Part shown: positions 24,891-34,327 of the stretch, in pieces | How the letters are laid out: every line of letters begins with the position of its first letter | Numbering within the stretch: position 1 is the stretch's first letter | NCBI GenBank assembly: GCA_963971285.1 | Contig: OZ020255.1 | Span: 8,328,931-8,392,930, forward strand | DNA: 64,000 nt | Direction: 5' to 3' | Source of the DNA: Astropecten irregularis | Taxonomy: Eukaryota; Echinodermata; Asteroidea; Paxillosida; Astropectinidae | Position numbers and translations under genes: made by a program | The notes under the pieces: model-generated | What the model was told of the DNA's origin: nothing | Database searches by the model: none | The model's input: the letters and a program-made list of their open reading frames with translations, nothing else

Positions 24891-25297
24891 AATTATCTTA
24901 TTATTGTTGTTAACTTTTCACAATAATAATGGCAATGGAGCCCACATGTCAAATTGACATTAAGAAAAAAATATTCCAAACAATGTGCTTGTAACATTAA
25001 TACTCCATCATGCATATAGTCTTAAATCTAACTTCAACTGAATATTGCCGTTTTACGGAGATTAGTTGAACTACACATGTACAAATTTTTCAATGCGGGA
25101 TCATAAAAAATGTAAAAATTGTTTGGCAAGATATTTCATTTCCTTTAGAAATATTATAGGTTGCAATAGGGTAATATAGTTGGAGAATTGGGATGGGGGT
25201 TATAGGGTTTGGAGTAGGGTCAAGAGTTTCTGTTAGGGATCAGGGCTAGGATACGTTTTAAATTACTTTCTTTGTTGTGTTTTATCACCATATTCTT
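24891..25297. other. Spacer between the two lectin units
   Basis: AT-rich DNA with a G-rich degenerate tract (25150-25260, 'TAGGGT/GGGATGGGGG'). No gene or clear repeat end. Confidence 0.5.
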
Positions 25298-26594
25298 ACC
25301 TAGCAAACAATGGCCGAATACAAGTCTAAAGCAGTAAATATCACGTGAACATTTTGATTGGTATTAACCTGTTTGATCAAGGAACACTTTTCGTGCTTAA
25401 TAAGCACATTTTGTGCTTAAACAGCTCTATGAAATTGGCCCCAGAATAAAGAGATTTATTTATGTTTTCAGCCCAAATAAGTGTGCTTTTTTAATATATA
25501 AATGTTTATATTTTCCCAATAAGGTAATACATATAATAGTGAATCACATCACATTTATTTTTTAAAAAAGCATGAATGTCATTAAATAAAGAAAATGCAA
25601 ACGAAGAATCACTTTTTGACTTCTCAAGAGAAAATTCTTTATTCCATTCCTTTGAAAAGGCCAAATAAATACAATTAACAAAGATAAACAGATAATGATT
25701 AATGATATGCTTCAAAATATTTGAGTGCAGAAATTTGAACAATTATAGCGCTAGAGCGTGATGATCGTTATAGTGCACTAAATTGATGCTTCTATCTAAT
25801 GTATACACCTTGTTGTAAGCATGTCAAAATTTGCTTTTCTTTCACGATCGATTATTAAAGATATCTTGAAATTTTGACGAAATAATAGATCTAGGATTTC
25901 TGAACCTCATCACGACGGTAGAAAATAATCTCCACCGCTACTTTGTTTTTGGTTTTGTTTTGTTTGGGTTTTTTTTTTTCCCCTTCTTTTCTTTTTTCAC
26001 CAAATTGAAATAGACTCTATACTTGCAAGGAATTATTTGATACGCGTTGTGAAACAATTTCAAATTTATCCGTATCTATATCTTAACTACATGTATATTA
26101 AACTTTTAAACTTTTTGTTTTATTTTAAACTATTAAATCTTAACTGTTAAATGTTTAAAATAATGACAGACCTCCAGTGAAGCCTAGCGCGCATGTGCAT
26201 GAGCTATACCCGGTCACGTGATAGAAAGTAAAGAAAAATTAATCTCCGCGCCAGGTATAGCATGTGGAGATTGCTTTGATATTGATGGTTATATTTTAGG
26301 TCGAAGAATCGAAGTTGAACAAAAATGTATCTCAGTAAACTCACAGCATTAGTGGATGGTTGAGTCAGTGTTATATTTCAGTCCTTTTCCAGTACAATTT
26401 GGAAAATATAGTGTATTTTTTCAGTTAGTTCGTTACTAATGTGACGAACTGTGTCCTGCGTACAATGTTAAAGTCCGCGTTCAAGTAGAGACAAAATGTT
26501 CTGGATGAGAAGTAATTATGACCAGAAAACACGGACAAAGATCAATAATGTTTGGTGTAGAAGTCGTCCGCCATTTTATGTGGTTGTTCGCTGT

Positions 26595-27192
26595 TTAGTT
26601 GCGGTTTTCTTTCTCAAAACAGGTCTCATCCAGCCTGCCATCCTCGCCGGTAGTGAAGCAGTACATAGGGGGTGCCTCATCAGGAGCCCGAATGCAGCAT
26701 GCGGAGTGGCGGTCAATACAACGAATATCTAGCCACTCTCTGGCGGTTTTTTTTTATGACAGCGCAGTCCTCTTGTCCATTATGATTGTTAGGTTCTCCG
26801 TTCTTCCAGTGCGTGAACGTGTCGCCTTCCTCGATGCTGTTGCACTTCCACTGGTCCTCAACCTCTTGGTCGTCACAGTCTATCCAGACGTACCACTCGC
26901 TCTCATCCTCTGTGGCAGAAAAGCTAACGATGAAATCATTCTCCTCCAGTGACCGGGGTTTGGCCATCTCTCCACCCATCGCCTTGCAGGATGTCTTGGC
27001 CTCAGCCCAGGGCATCTTCTGGGTGAAACGATAGCAAGAACCTCCCCACATTCTCCATCCGGGAGGGCATCGAGGGGGACACTTTTTAGCGCAGGGATTG
27101 TTCTTAAACTGATCGAGGGTGGAGCTGACGAGAATGAGCCCAGAGAGGATGATGAAGAGGTGCACCGAGAACATCTTGATGGTGTTCTTCAT
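26595..27192 (-). pseudogene. C-type lectin 2 with a frameshift (pseudogene or assembly error)
   Basis: Starts MKNTIKMFSVHLF; the second Met matches the start of lectin 1. Signal peptide, CPPGW, WIDCDD and an EPN motif (HWKNGEPNN) are all kept. The frame open from the first Met ends early at 26713 after 159 codons. The cause is a run of nine A on the coding strand (26747-26755). One base out of register, the sequence continues REWLDI...ACCIRAPDEAP and MYCFTTGEDGRLDE to a stop at 26595-26597, matching the lectin 1 tail. A homopolymer sequencing error and a true frameshift are both possible. If translated as it stands, the product would lack the last cysteines of the fold and probably would not fold properly. 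Confidence 0.8.
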
Positions 27193-27544
27193 GCAAACTC
27201 AACAGCACCTCACAACATTATTTTCTCCTCACTGCGTTAGTTTTTCAATTTTGAAAAGTCAATCGAGTCAATTTGATGTAGACCTCTGAATGTTCGTGGT
27301 TCACGATCAGTTCTGTTAACGCAACGTTTGTAGTTAGAATTGTTCAGATACGAATGATATCGACATCAATACCAATCGAATTTACTTTTTTTGGAAAGCA
27401 GTGTCTCGTAAAGTATAGAGATGAAGCGATCAAACGTCTCGATCTGTGGCGATTGACTTCATGTAACAACCAAGCGATTATCACTCCCTATCTTTCTCGC
27501 TCGCTGCTTCGGTAGAAACTGAACTGCGCAACCAGCGATGCCGC

Positions 27545-27556
27545 TTATTATAAAAG
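27545..27556 (-). promoter_or_regulatory. TATA-like core promoter of lectin 2
   Basis: Same CTTTTATAATAA and downstream TCAGTT as lectin 1, in the same place relative to the gene. The promoter is intact although the frame is shifted. Confidence 0.48.
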
Positions 27557-28090
27557 ATGCAGACTCGGTATACGCCCTGCCACGTAGTTGGCTGTAAGCA
27601 TCTCAACATCCGGTCCCAGTTCTAGCATTATTGGTAGGACGAACGATTGCACAGGACATTATTATAAATAATGGTTCGATCGGCAACAAGTAGTGTGTCA
27701 CTTACAGACACCCTTCTCCAGCAAGATCGCGTGACAAGGTGTTGTTTATTAATTTTGCCGATCTCACAACGCTTTTCTGTTAGCACGTTCATATCCGGTT
27801 ACAATGAATAGGCAATTGTGTTGAACAAGTCAACCGAATGATGATGCGATGAACAAAAAAGGACAAAATTAATATTTTCTTGCGTCGCGCTAAAAAAAAC
27901 AAAGCCCAATAATAAAATAGAAAACATAGCAACCAACAGACAGAAGCCAGAAATAGACTGCGGTTCACAATGCATCCAATATTACCTTTTTGCTAAACAA
28001 CAAAATAGAAACCATAGCAACGGGCGACAAACACTGAGACTATACCTGCGGTTACAACCAATATTACTTCATAGATATTTTTTCACCATA

Positions 28091-28458
28091 TTAAAGATAA
28101 TATCATACTCTGGTTTTAATTACAAAAAATACAGATTCATGGGCAAAAATATCAAGACAGATACAGTAACAGTCATCTGTAGAAATTTCAGTCCAATACG
28201 GTTCCCACTTTTTGAGAAAACGGTGAAAACAGCCACAGTATTTCTTAAGTCTTTTCTATTTTATTTTTGATCTTTGAAAAGATCAAAAAGATTTTCGGTC
28301 GTTGTTTAAATAATTTCTGGATAAATACACCATTTCAGGCAGAAAAATGTTAACGGTATGTTTCTACCACCATCATCTTCTTATACCCTGTAAGTTATAC
28401 GTAAATCTGTGAACATTTCTACTTCGGTTTCTTACCAAAGTATGATACTACCTTCAAA
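28091..28458 (-). mobile_element. TTAA-flanked MITE, about 370 bp family
   Basis: Inverted copy of a family with ends TTAAAGGTAGTATCATAC and GTATGATATTACCTTTAA. Inner landmarks are 'CACAGATTTACGTATAACTT', 'GATGGTGATGGTAGAAAC' and 'TTTTCACAGATGACTGT'. TTAA at the ends suggests a piggyBac-type target duplication. Confidence 0.75.
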
Positions 28459-28721
28459 TAGAAAATATGCACACTGTACTTTGTCATTATTTTAAAGCAT
28501 TTTTTAGTTAATCTTTTATATTATTATTATTATAATGGTAATGGCTCCCACATGCCAAAGTGATTATCACAAACACCTTTGTTATAACATAGATATTCCG
28601 TCATGCATAGCTTTATTACCGTTTTACTTGAAATATTGAACTATACTGTCAATGGATTGGCAAAAATTGTTCATTTCTTGCAAGAATAAAGGTTGGGTTT
28701 GGGTCTTGGGCTCTGGAATAC

Positions 28722-28966
28722 CAGTGGCGGATCTAGCTTTTTGCTAGGGGGGGGGGGGGGGGGGGGTTACCCGGAGTGACATTTTGTAGCCAGGCACTGC
28801 GAGGCAGCGGAGCGACCAAGACCGAGGGCGCGAAGTGCCTCGAGGGGGGTGGGGGGTTGTGGTAGGGGTTGTCCCCCCCCCCCTTCTTTGGTAGGGAGCT
28901 TTTTCAATTTTCAATTTTTTAGGGAGCCCAAAGGGGGGGGGGTTAAACCCCCTACCCCGCTAAGCA
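28722..28966. mobile_element. GC-tract-rich hAT-like MITE, worn
   Basis: Starts CAGTGGCGGATCTAG, a common hAT-type end, then long G and C runs. The right end (CTACCCCGCTAAGCAG) is only weakly inverted. No coding content. Confidence 0.5.
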
Positions 28967-29492
28967 GACATGAACAGTAACACCAATAGTTTTACATCGC
29001 AGAGACTAGGGCCTATGATGTATTACTGCCTTTTTGTTCTTCTTCAAAACGCGTTCAGTTTGTTGCCATTATATATAGACCTCTCTATTTTTGTTGTTAG
29101 TCGTTGTTAGGTTTATCCAGAGGTCAATTAATTTTCACCACACTCATCGTAAGAAACCAATATTAACGTCCAATGTATAGAGAGCTGCTGTGAACTAGGC
29201 AATTTTTAATTACGGCATCGTGTCACGCGCGCTGCCCGAAGACAGTGCCGTATCATCATAGCGGTAAGCTAAGGCAGCGCTAGAAGTAATCACAGGCATT
29301 ACATGCATCAGTATAATTAGGGTTTACTGAAAATAATTGGTTGTATTTTTTCATTGAAGCTGAAGCTATGTTTTCCTTTTCAAACCAGAGAATGCACTTC
29401 CTAACCGCAGTCAAAAACCTCTATTTTGATACCCATTATTTTAGAATGGATTCACGAAATGGAGCCTGAGCCGGAGCCGGGATCTCCTTGTC
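28967..29492. other. Intergenic with a partial GGAGCC-type MITE
   Basis: 29345-29490 is the end of a family seen whole at 55071-55313 ('CTATTTTGATACCCATTATT', 'GAATGGATTCACGAAATGGA', 'GAGCCGGAGCC'). The rest (28967-29340) shows no gene. Confidence 0.6.
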
Positions 29493-29863
29493 TTAAAGGT
29501 AGTATCATACTGTGGTAAGAAACCAAAAACAGAAATTTTCACAGATTTACGTATAACTTTCAGGGTATGCAGATGGTGCTGGTAGAAACCTACCGTTAAA
29601 ATTCTTCCGCCTGAAATGGTGTATTTATTCAGAAATTAGTAAAACAACGACCGAAATCTTTTTTATCTTTTAAAAGCTTAAAAAATAAAAGAAAAAAGAC
29701 TTAAAAACTGCAGAACTGTGGCCGTTTTTCACGATTTTCTCAAAAAGTGGGCACCGTATGGGACTGAAATTTTCACAGATGACTGTGACTGTATCTTCCT
29801 TGATATTTCTGCCCATGAATCTGTACTTCTTTGACAAAAACCAAAGTATGATATTACCTTTAA
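29493..29863 (+). mobile_element. TTAA-flanked MITE (best-preserved copy)
   Basis: Bounded by TTAA on both sides (29493-29496 and 29860-29863) with inverted ends AGGTAGTATCATACTGTGG and ACCAAAGTATGATATTACCT. No transposase inside. TTAA duplication is the piggyBac signature (known); the assignment is inference. Confidence 0.8.
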
Positions 29864-30101
29864 ACCCTACTTGACGTGAGAAATCACCCTGAACTATAGA
29901 TGGCGCTGTTCGTTTTTGTTCGTTTTGTTTTGTTTTATTCCATAGAGTTATATTAAAAAACTAGAGGGCGCACCTCTGATTTGTCGCGTCACGAATTGAA
30001 GAATTGGCCGCCATTTTTCTAAGTGGGCAAAAATGGGCATTCATGGGGTCATGTTTACGTTTCGCGTTTGGCTGTGACGTGTGTTTGCATTACGGCTTGA
30101 A

Positions 30102-30172
30102 ATGCCCAAAAATTGCGCAGCCTTTGGCTGCAGGAATCGGAGTAATAAGACCAACAACGTTTCAATTCATAA
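30102..30172 (+). pseudogene. THAP-domain first exon, right element copy
   Basis: Reads MPKNCAAFGCRNRS...VSIHK, then AA|GTGAGT. Same exon as at 20267-20337, but with Ile where the left copy and THAP consensus have Phe (SFHK). A candidate next exon after a TTACTTAG acceptor near 30320 reads STLDLDLDL...SEDEIIQ and does not look like the rest of a THAP domain. Confidence 0.65.
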
Positions 30173-30635
30173 GTGAGTAGTACTGCTTAGTCTAACCTAA
30201 ATATCATTAAACTTAGTAGATTTTTCATGGAGTAAAGAAGGGGTTAACGTACGTTACTTTAGGTCTATAAAAAGGCTTTAGGAATTTGTGCTGCTATATT
30301 TTGTATTTTATTACTTAGTCGACTCTGGATCTGGATTTGGATCTGGATCTAGGTCTGGATGTTTACTTCGGCAAAGCTGGTTCCCGCATCATGTCAGAGG
30401 ATGAAATCATCCAGGTAACTTCAGGAAATGATCAAATAATGAAAGAAACAGGTCAGATCATCCTTGAAAAGTTGCCACCACCTTCCTCATAGTGTTGCCA
30501 CTTTATTTACCGGCACAATGAAGCGGAACATCGCATGGACTACCGTATTTCATTCGTTGTAACTAATTCTTTTTTAAACTAACTTCTTTTTACAAATTTA
30601 TTTTTACTAATTCCAGATGCAAAATTAAAGATAAG

Positions 30636-30780
30636 ATACAAGATCCAAGTTTCAAGATTCAAGTTTCAAGATCCAAGTTTCAAGTTCCAAGTTTCAAGAT
30701 CCAAGTTTCAAGATCCAAGTTTCAAGTTCCAAGTTTCAAGATCCAAGTTTCAAGATTCAAGATCCAAGATCGACCTTTCA
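30636..30780. repeat. Minisatellite (CCAAGTTTCAAGAT)n
   Basis: Inverse of the tract at 19680-19795, longer and with variants (CAAGTTCCAAG). Confidence 0.85.
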
Positions 30781-31085
30781 AGATGGAAGATTCTTCAGGG
30801 TTACCACCACCAACAAAATGGCCCTTTTCAGGACCACCAAATCATCCCAAAAGAGATTTATATTCAAGTCTGTTGATAACTGCCAAAAGATGAAATCCAT
30901 TTTCTTTTTTTCAATTTCATTTTTTACCACTCTCCTTCAAGAATACAGGTCCAGATTTCAGGAATGGCGACATGACTCAAGATTCATGATGCAAGATGTC
31001 ACTAAGATGCAAGATTTAAAGAAATAACTACTAACTAGATTTTACAAAAAATGTATTGTCATTGAAAAGTGAACAAAGAAAAATT

Positions 31086-31157
31086 GACTGGAGCGGGATT
31101 CAAACCGGTGACCTCCTGAATACCATACAGGCGCTCTACCAACTGAGCCTTCCAGCC
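31086..31157 (-). repeat. tRNA-like SINE module
   Basis: Minus-strand copy of the 72-nt tRNA-like module, in the same place within the P-like element as the one at 19314-19385, so it was probably carried along by the element. Confidence 0.8.
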
Positions 31158-32529
31158 CTAGGTTGATGGTGTCTCTAATTATCTCTTGTTCATCTCTTGT
31201 AGTCTATTATCTTTGTTCATTTGGCAGTGAGAAGGCATGAGAACGAACTTTACCACGAATATTATGAGTGCGAGTACCTGAGCACTTTTCCATGAATGCG
31301 AGTATGAGTACGAAAACAGGAATTGACAAAGTTCATCAATGTAAACACATAGGCCTAGTTAATCCTTGTACTGGTGAGCTAAAACAATTACCGGTACATA
31401 ATTATAAAGTGTCTGTAGTCATGGACATAGAGCTATGTATATGTAAACATTGCTGAGATAACTTATGTACATTTTTAGCTTGTCAAAAAAGTTTGTTCTT
31501 TCCCAGTGTGTTGATCTTTCATATACTGTTTCGACTTGTTAAACTAATTAACTGTGAAGAGCAAGTAATACTGTAAATAATTAGCTGTTTCGCAGTTCAG
31601 ATAAAGGTGCACTTGCTTTTTGGCGAAGTGCTGCGAAGCAGTGCGAGTTAATATACCGACTTCCGTCTGTCCGTCCGTACGTCATTTTGGCCACTCCAGA
31701 AGCATATTAGTTTGTCACAATTTATTTATTTAAATGTTTATATAAAAACTGGTTTTTGTCAAAGAAATGCAGGTATTCGTGGGCAAAAATATCAAGAAAG
31801 AAACAGCAACAGTCATCTGTGAAAATTTCCAGTGTCATAAGGTGACTACTTTTGGAGAAAACAGTGGAAAAAATGCACACAGTATTAATTTTTAATATAT
31901 TGATTCAGAACTTGCAGAAAAGTCGAAAATCTCAAGTTTCCGTATTGTGTCAAGTTTGTGGCTGATTTAATTACTTGGATCCATAGTTGTAATCGAGTAC
32001 AACAAATACCGGTTACGCCTCAGTTCAATCCCACATTTCTCTAAACTATCATGCACGTGACCCAAGATATAAAAACCCGATACCCTCCTTGTTTCAGATT
32101 AAGACTGACAATTAAAGAAACGATATTATCGACGCGCAATCGAGTTATGACCGGCCCTCGGCTTGAAAAGTGGCATATCCTAAACTAAAGCTGAATTCGA
32201 GTGTAAAGGGGCAGTTTTAATGTAAAGGATTTTTTGTCAATTATTGCAATTTTTTTCAAATTGCACGAGTTTATTTCAAAAACAAACTATTGATGAGTAG
32301 CATTCATGACGATAAGGCCGAAACTCCCAAAAAGATTGGAGAAAATCGACTTTTAGTAATGCGTTTTCTGAGCGCACTGTGTAAAAGAATAAGCACATCC
32401 GGGCATTTTACACGGTTTTGCCCACTTAGAGACGCCATCTTTGATTCCCCGTGTGTTGCCGAGAGCGCGTCACACACGGCACGGTGAGTGCGCACTCTAG
32501 TTTTCTTAATATAACTCTATGTTTTATTC

Positions 32530-33354
32530 TCAACTCTCGACTATGGAGGGCGCTGTATTACTTTCAGCTACCATCACATTTTTTGACAATTTGCTTACGT
32601 GTTAAATATTTATTATCATCTGAACAACCTGTGGTAAAAACGTGGTTAAAAGCTTACCAAGGTATGTAAGTTGTAAAATAACATGTACTTCTCTAACTAT
32701 CTGTATCTGACACTAGTTTCGAATTCAATTGAAGTTGTAATTCATTGCAAAATAACACTTTTCAATGCATGTACATGTATGCAAGTTCAACAAATCAATA
32801 TTTATAAACGTAGCCGCAGTAAACACTGTGCCACATGTCATAGTCAGTGCGGCATTATTCATTAACTTGAGGTTTACTCAAATTATTTGGTTATGTTAGT
32901 GTGAAATTAAAGGTTAACAGATTTCTTTCGATTTTCCTTTGGGTATTCCTGCAGTTGCAGCTACCTAAAATATTGATTGAATTTTCATGAGTTGTTCAAT
33001 ACTGTAGATCAGCGCGGACATCCGCGTCCTACTTTCAATCTCATAGGCCTAACTTGATAACCGATGAAAACTAACGTGTAGATGGCGCAAGCTACAGACA
33101 AATCACGGACAGACAGTCCGTCGTTGAGAAATTCTGAATATGTTTGTCAAGAAGCAGAAATCGTGTTCTGTACGACATTCATTGTCGAGTCATAGTTTTT
33201 CCTCAGATAATAATCCTTCTTTGATGTAGCGTACGTATACTAAGATTAAACAATTCTTGCAGCTTTTTGTCTTAAAACCCATACAACTTGCTGCTTTGTT
33301 TTCAATCGCTCCAAGGTTGGCGAGTTGGAATTACGTCACTCCGGGCTGATCTAT
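32530..33354. other. Intergenic, nothing recognised
   Basis: AT-rich DNA after the P-like element. No domain, repeat end or RNA gene is recognised. Confidence 0.5.
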
Positions 33355-33515
33355 AGAATTAGCCTTATCGCAAATACCGCCTGGTTGATTTTGGACAATA
33401 GTCGAAAGGCACTGTGGGAAGGGAAAAGGGACAAAATATGCCCCTTTTTCCTCCCCATGGTGCCTTTCCACCATTGTCCAAAATCAACCAGGCGGTATTT
33501 GCGATAAGGCTTATA
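33355..33515. repeat. Fold-back element
   Basis: Arms AGCCTTATCGCAAATACCGC and its reverse complement continue through CTGGTTGATTTTGGACAAT and AAAGGCAC, leaving a loop of about 45 bp. The open frames across it are a result of the palindrome. Confidence 0.85.
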
Positions 33516-33669
33516 GTTAAATGTGTGAACATGGTGAATGTGTACCTACATGTACCGGTACATGTAGGTGGTTGCAGCTACGGGAACAAATTCCTTTGAT
33601 TTCCTTTCAGGCTCATCAAGCCATTCTGCTCATTTTTTTCAGAGAGGCTTCCTTAGCCTTACCTTATCC

Positions 33670-34039
33670 GTAAAGGTACAATACAGGATTGAATGCATGT
33701 ACCCAAACACAAACGTTCACAGATTTAGGAATAACTTTCAGGGAAAAAGATGTTATTGGTCGGAAATATATTGTTAAAATATTTCTGCCTGAAATGTGTA
33801 TTTATCCAGAAATTAGTCAAAACAAAGACCAAAAACAGTTTTGATCTCGGGGTAAGATCAAAACGATTCTTTATGTTTTATAAAGAAAAAACTAAGTTGG
33901 GTTTTCTCTATTTTCTCGTGACTCGGATGTCGGATTGAGCTCAAATTTTCATAGGTTTATCATTTCATGTACATGCTGGATCAGACAAAGTTTGAGTGCT
34001 GTTCTGTGACCTTTACCAATCATGTATTATACCTTTAAT
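33670..34039 (+). mobile_element. TTAA-type MITE, variant family
   Basis: Ends TAAAGGTACAATACAGGATTG and CAATCATGTATTATACCTTTAA. The inside shares 'GATCTCGGGGTAAGATCAAAA' and 'GGATCAGACAAAGTTTGAGTG' with 37510-37862 and 38490-38795. Lies just upstream of the SWEET start. Confidence 0.7.
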
Positions 34040-34247
34040 CTAATCAGTAATAAATCATTTTCTTTTTCTGTAGGATTGAAGACGTTACCACATCTTTACT
34101 TGAATGATAGAGGCTGAATAGAATTGAATCTTCCACGGACATTGTGTTTAGATGCAGCATTAGTCTAGGCATGCATCTGACGCTGGAGACGTAGCTTTGC
34201 TTCGTTGAGTCTACATATATCTTGCCGAGCGTAGAAGTTCACAGACA

Positions 34248-34327
34248 ATGGCAATGGCCATGGAACCAAAGGACGTGGTGTCGGTGGTGGCGACACTGTC
34301 AACTATCGGTCTCTTCCTAACTGGCAT
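34248..34327 (+). CDS. SWEET1 (SLC50A1-like): SWEET exon 1
   Basis: MAMAMEPKDVV through FLTG plus two bases of the next codon; donor AT|GTAAGT. Encodes most of helix 1. Confidence 0.92.

Larger units (their letters stand above)
25298..28070. repeat. Segmental duplication, unit B (lectin 2)
   Basis: Second copy of the lectin segment (see 22000-24890). It begins with a partial GGGCCAATTTCA-family MITE (25298-25442) also present at the start of unit A. It lacks the 227-bp MITE at 22782-23008. Confidence 0.88.
29941..32521 (+). mobile_element. P-superfamily-like THAP element, 2.58 kb, with 8-bp target duplication
   Basis: The left end is CATAGAGTTATATTAA followed by AAAACTAGAGGGCGCAC. The right end, reversed, is CATAGAGTTATATTAA followed by GAAAACTAGAGTGCGCAC. 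Both are bordered by the direct repeat TTTTATTC (29933-29940 and 32522-32529). An 8-bp duplication and a THAP-coding exon near one end are the marks of the P-element superfamily. Inside, in order: THAP-like exon (30102-30172), 14-bp minisatellite (30636-30780), tRNA-like SINE module (31086-31157, minus), and a partial TTAA-type MITE (about 31750-31880). No catalytic transposase core is recognisable, so it looks non-autonomous or decayed. A truncated inverted relative is at 18953-20498. Confidence 0.85.

Noticed and set aside
18953-31519. A single 12.6-kb Polinton-like element with 1.5-kb inverted ends
   Set aside because: No polymerase, integrase or capsid genes lie between the arms. The enclosed genes are host genes, and the right arm is part of a separate 2.58-kb element with its own ends and target duplication.
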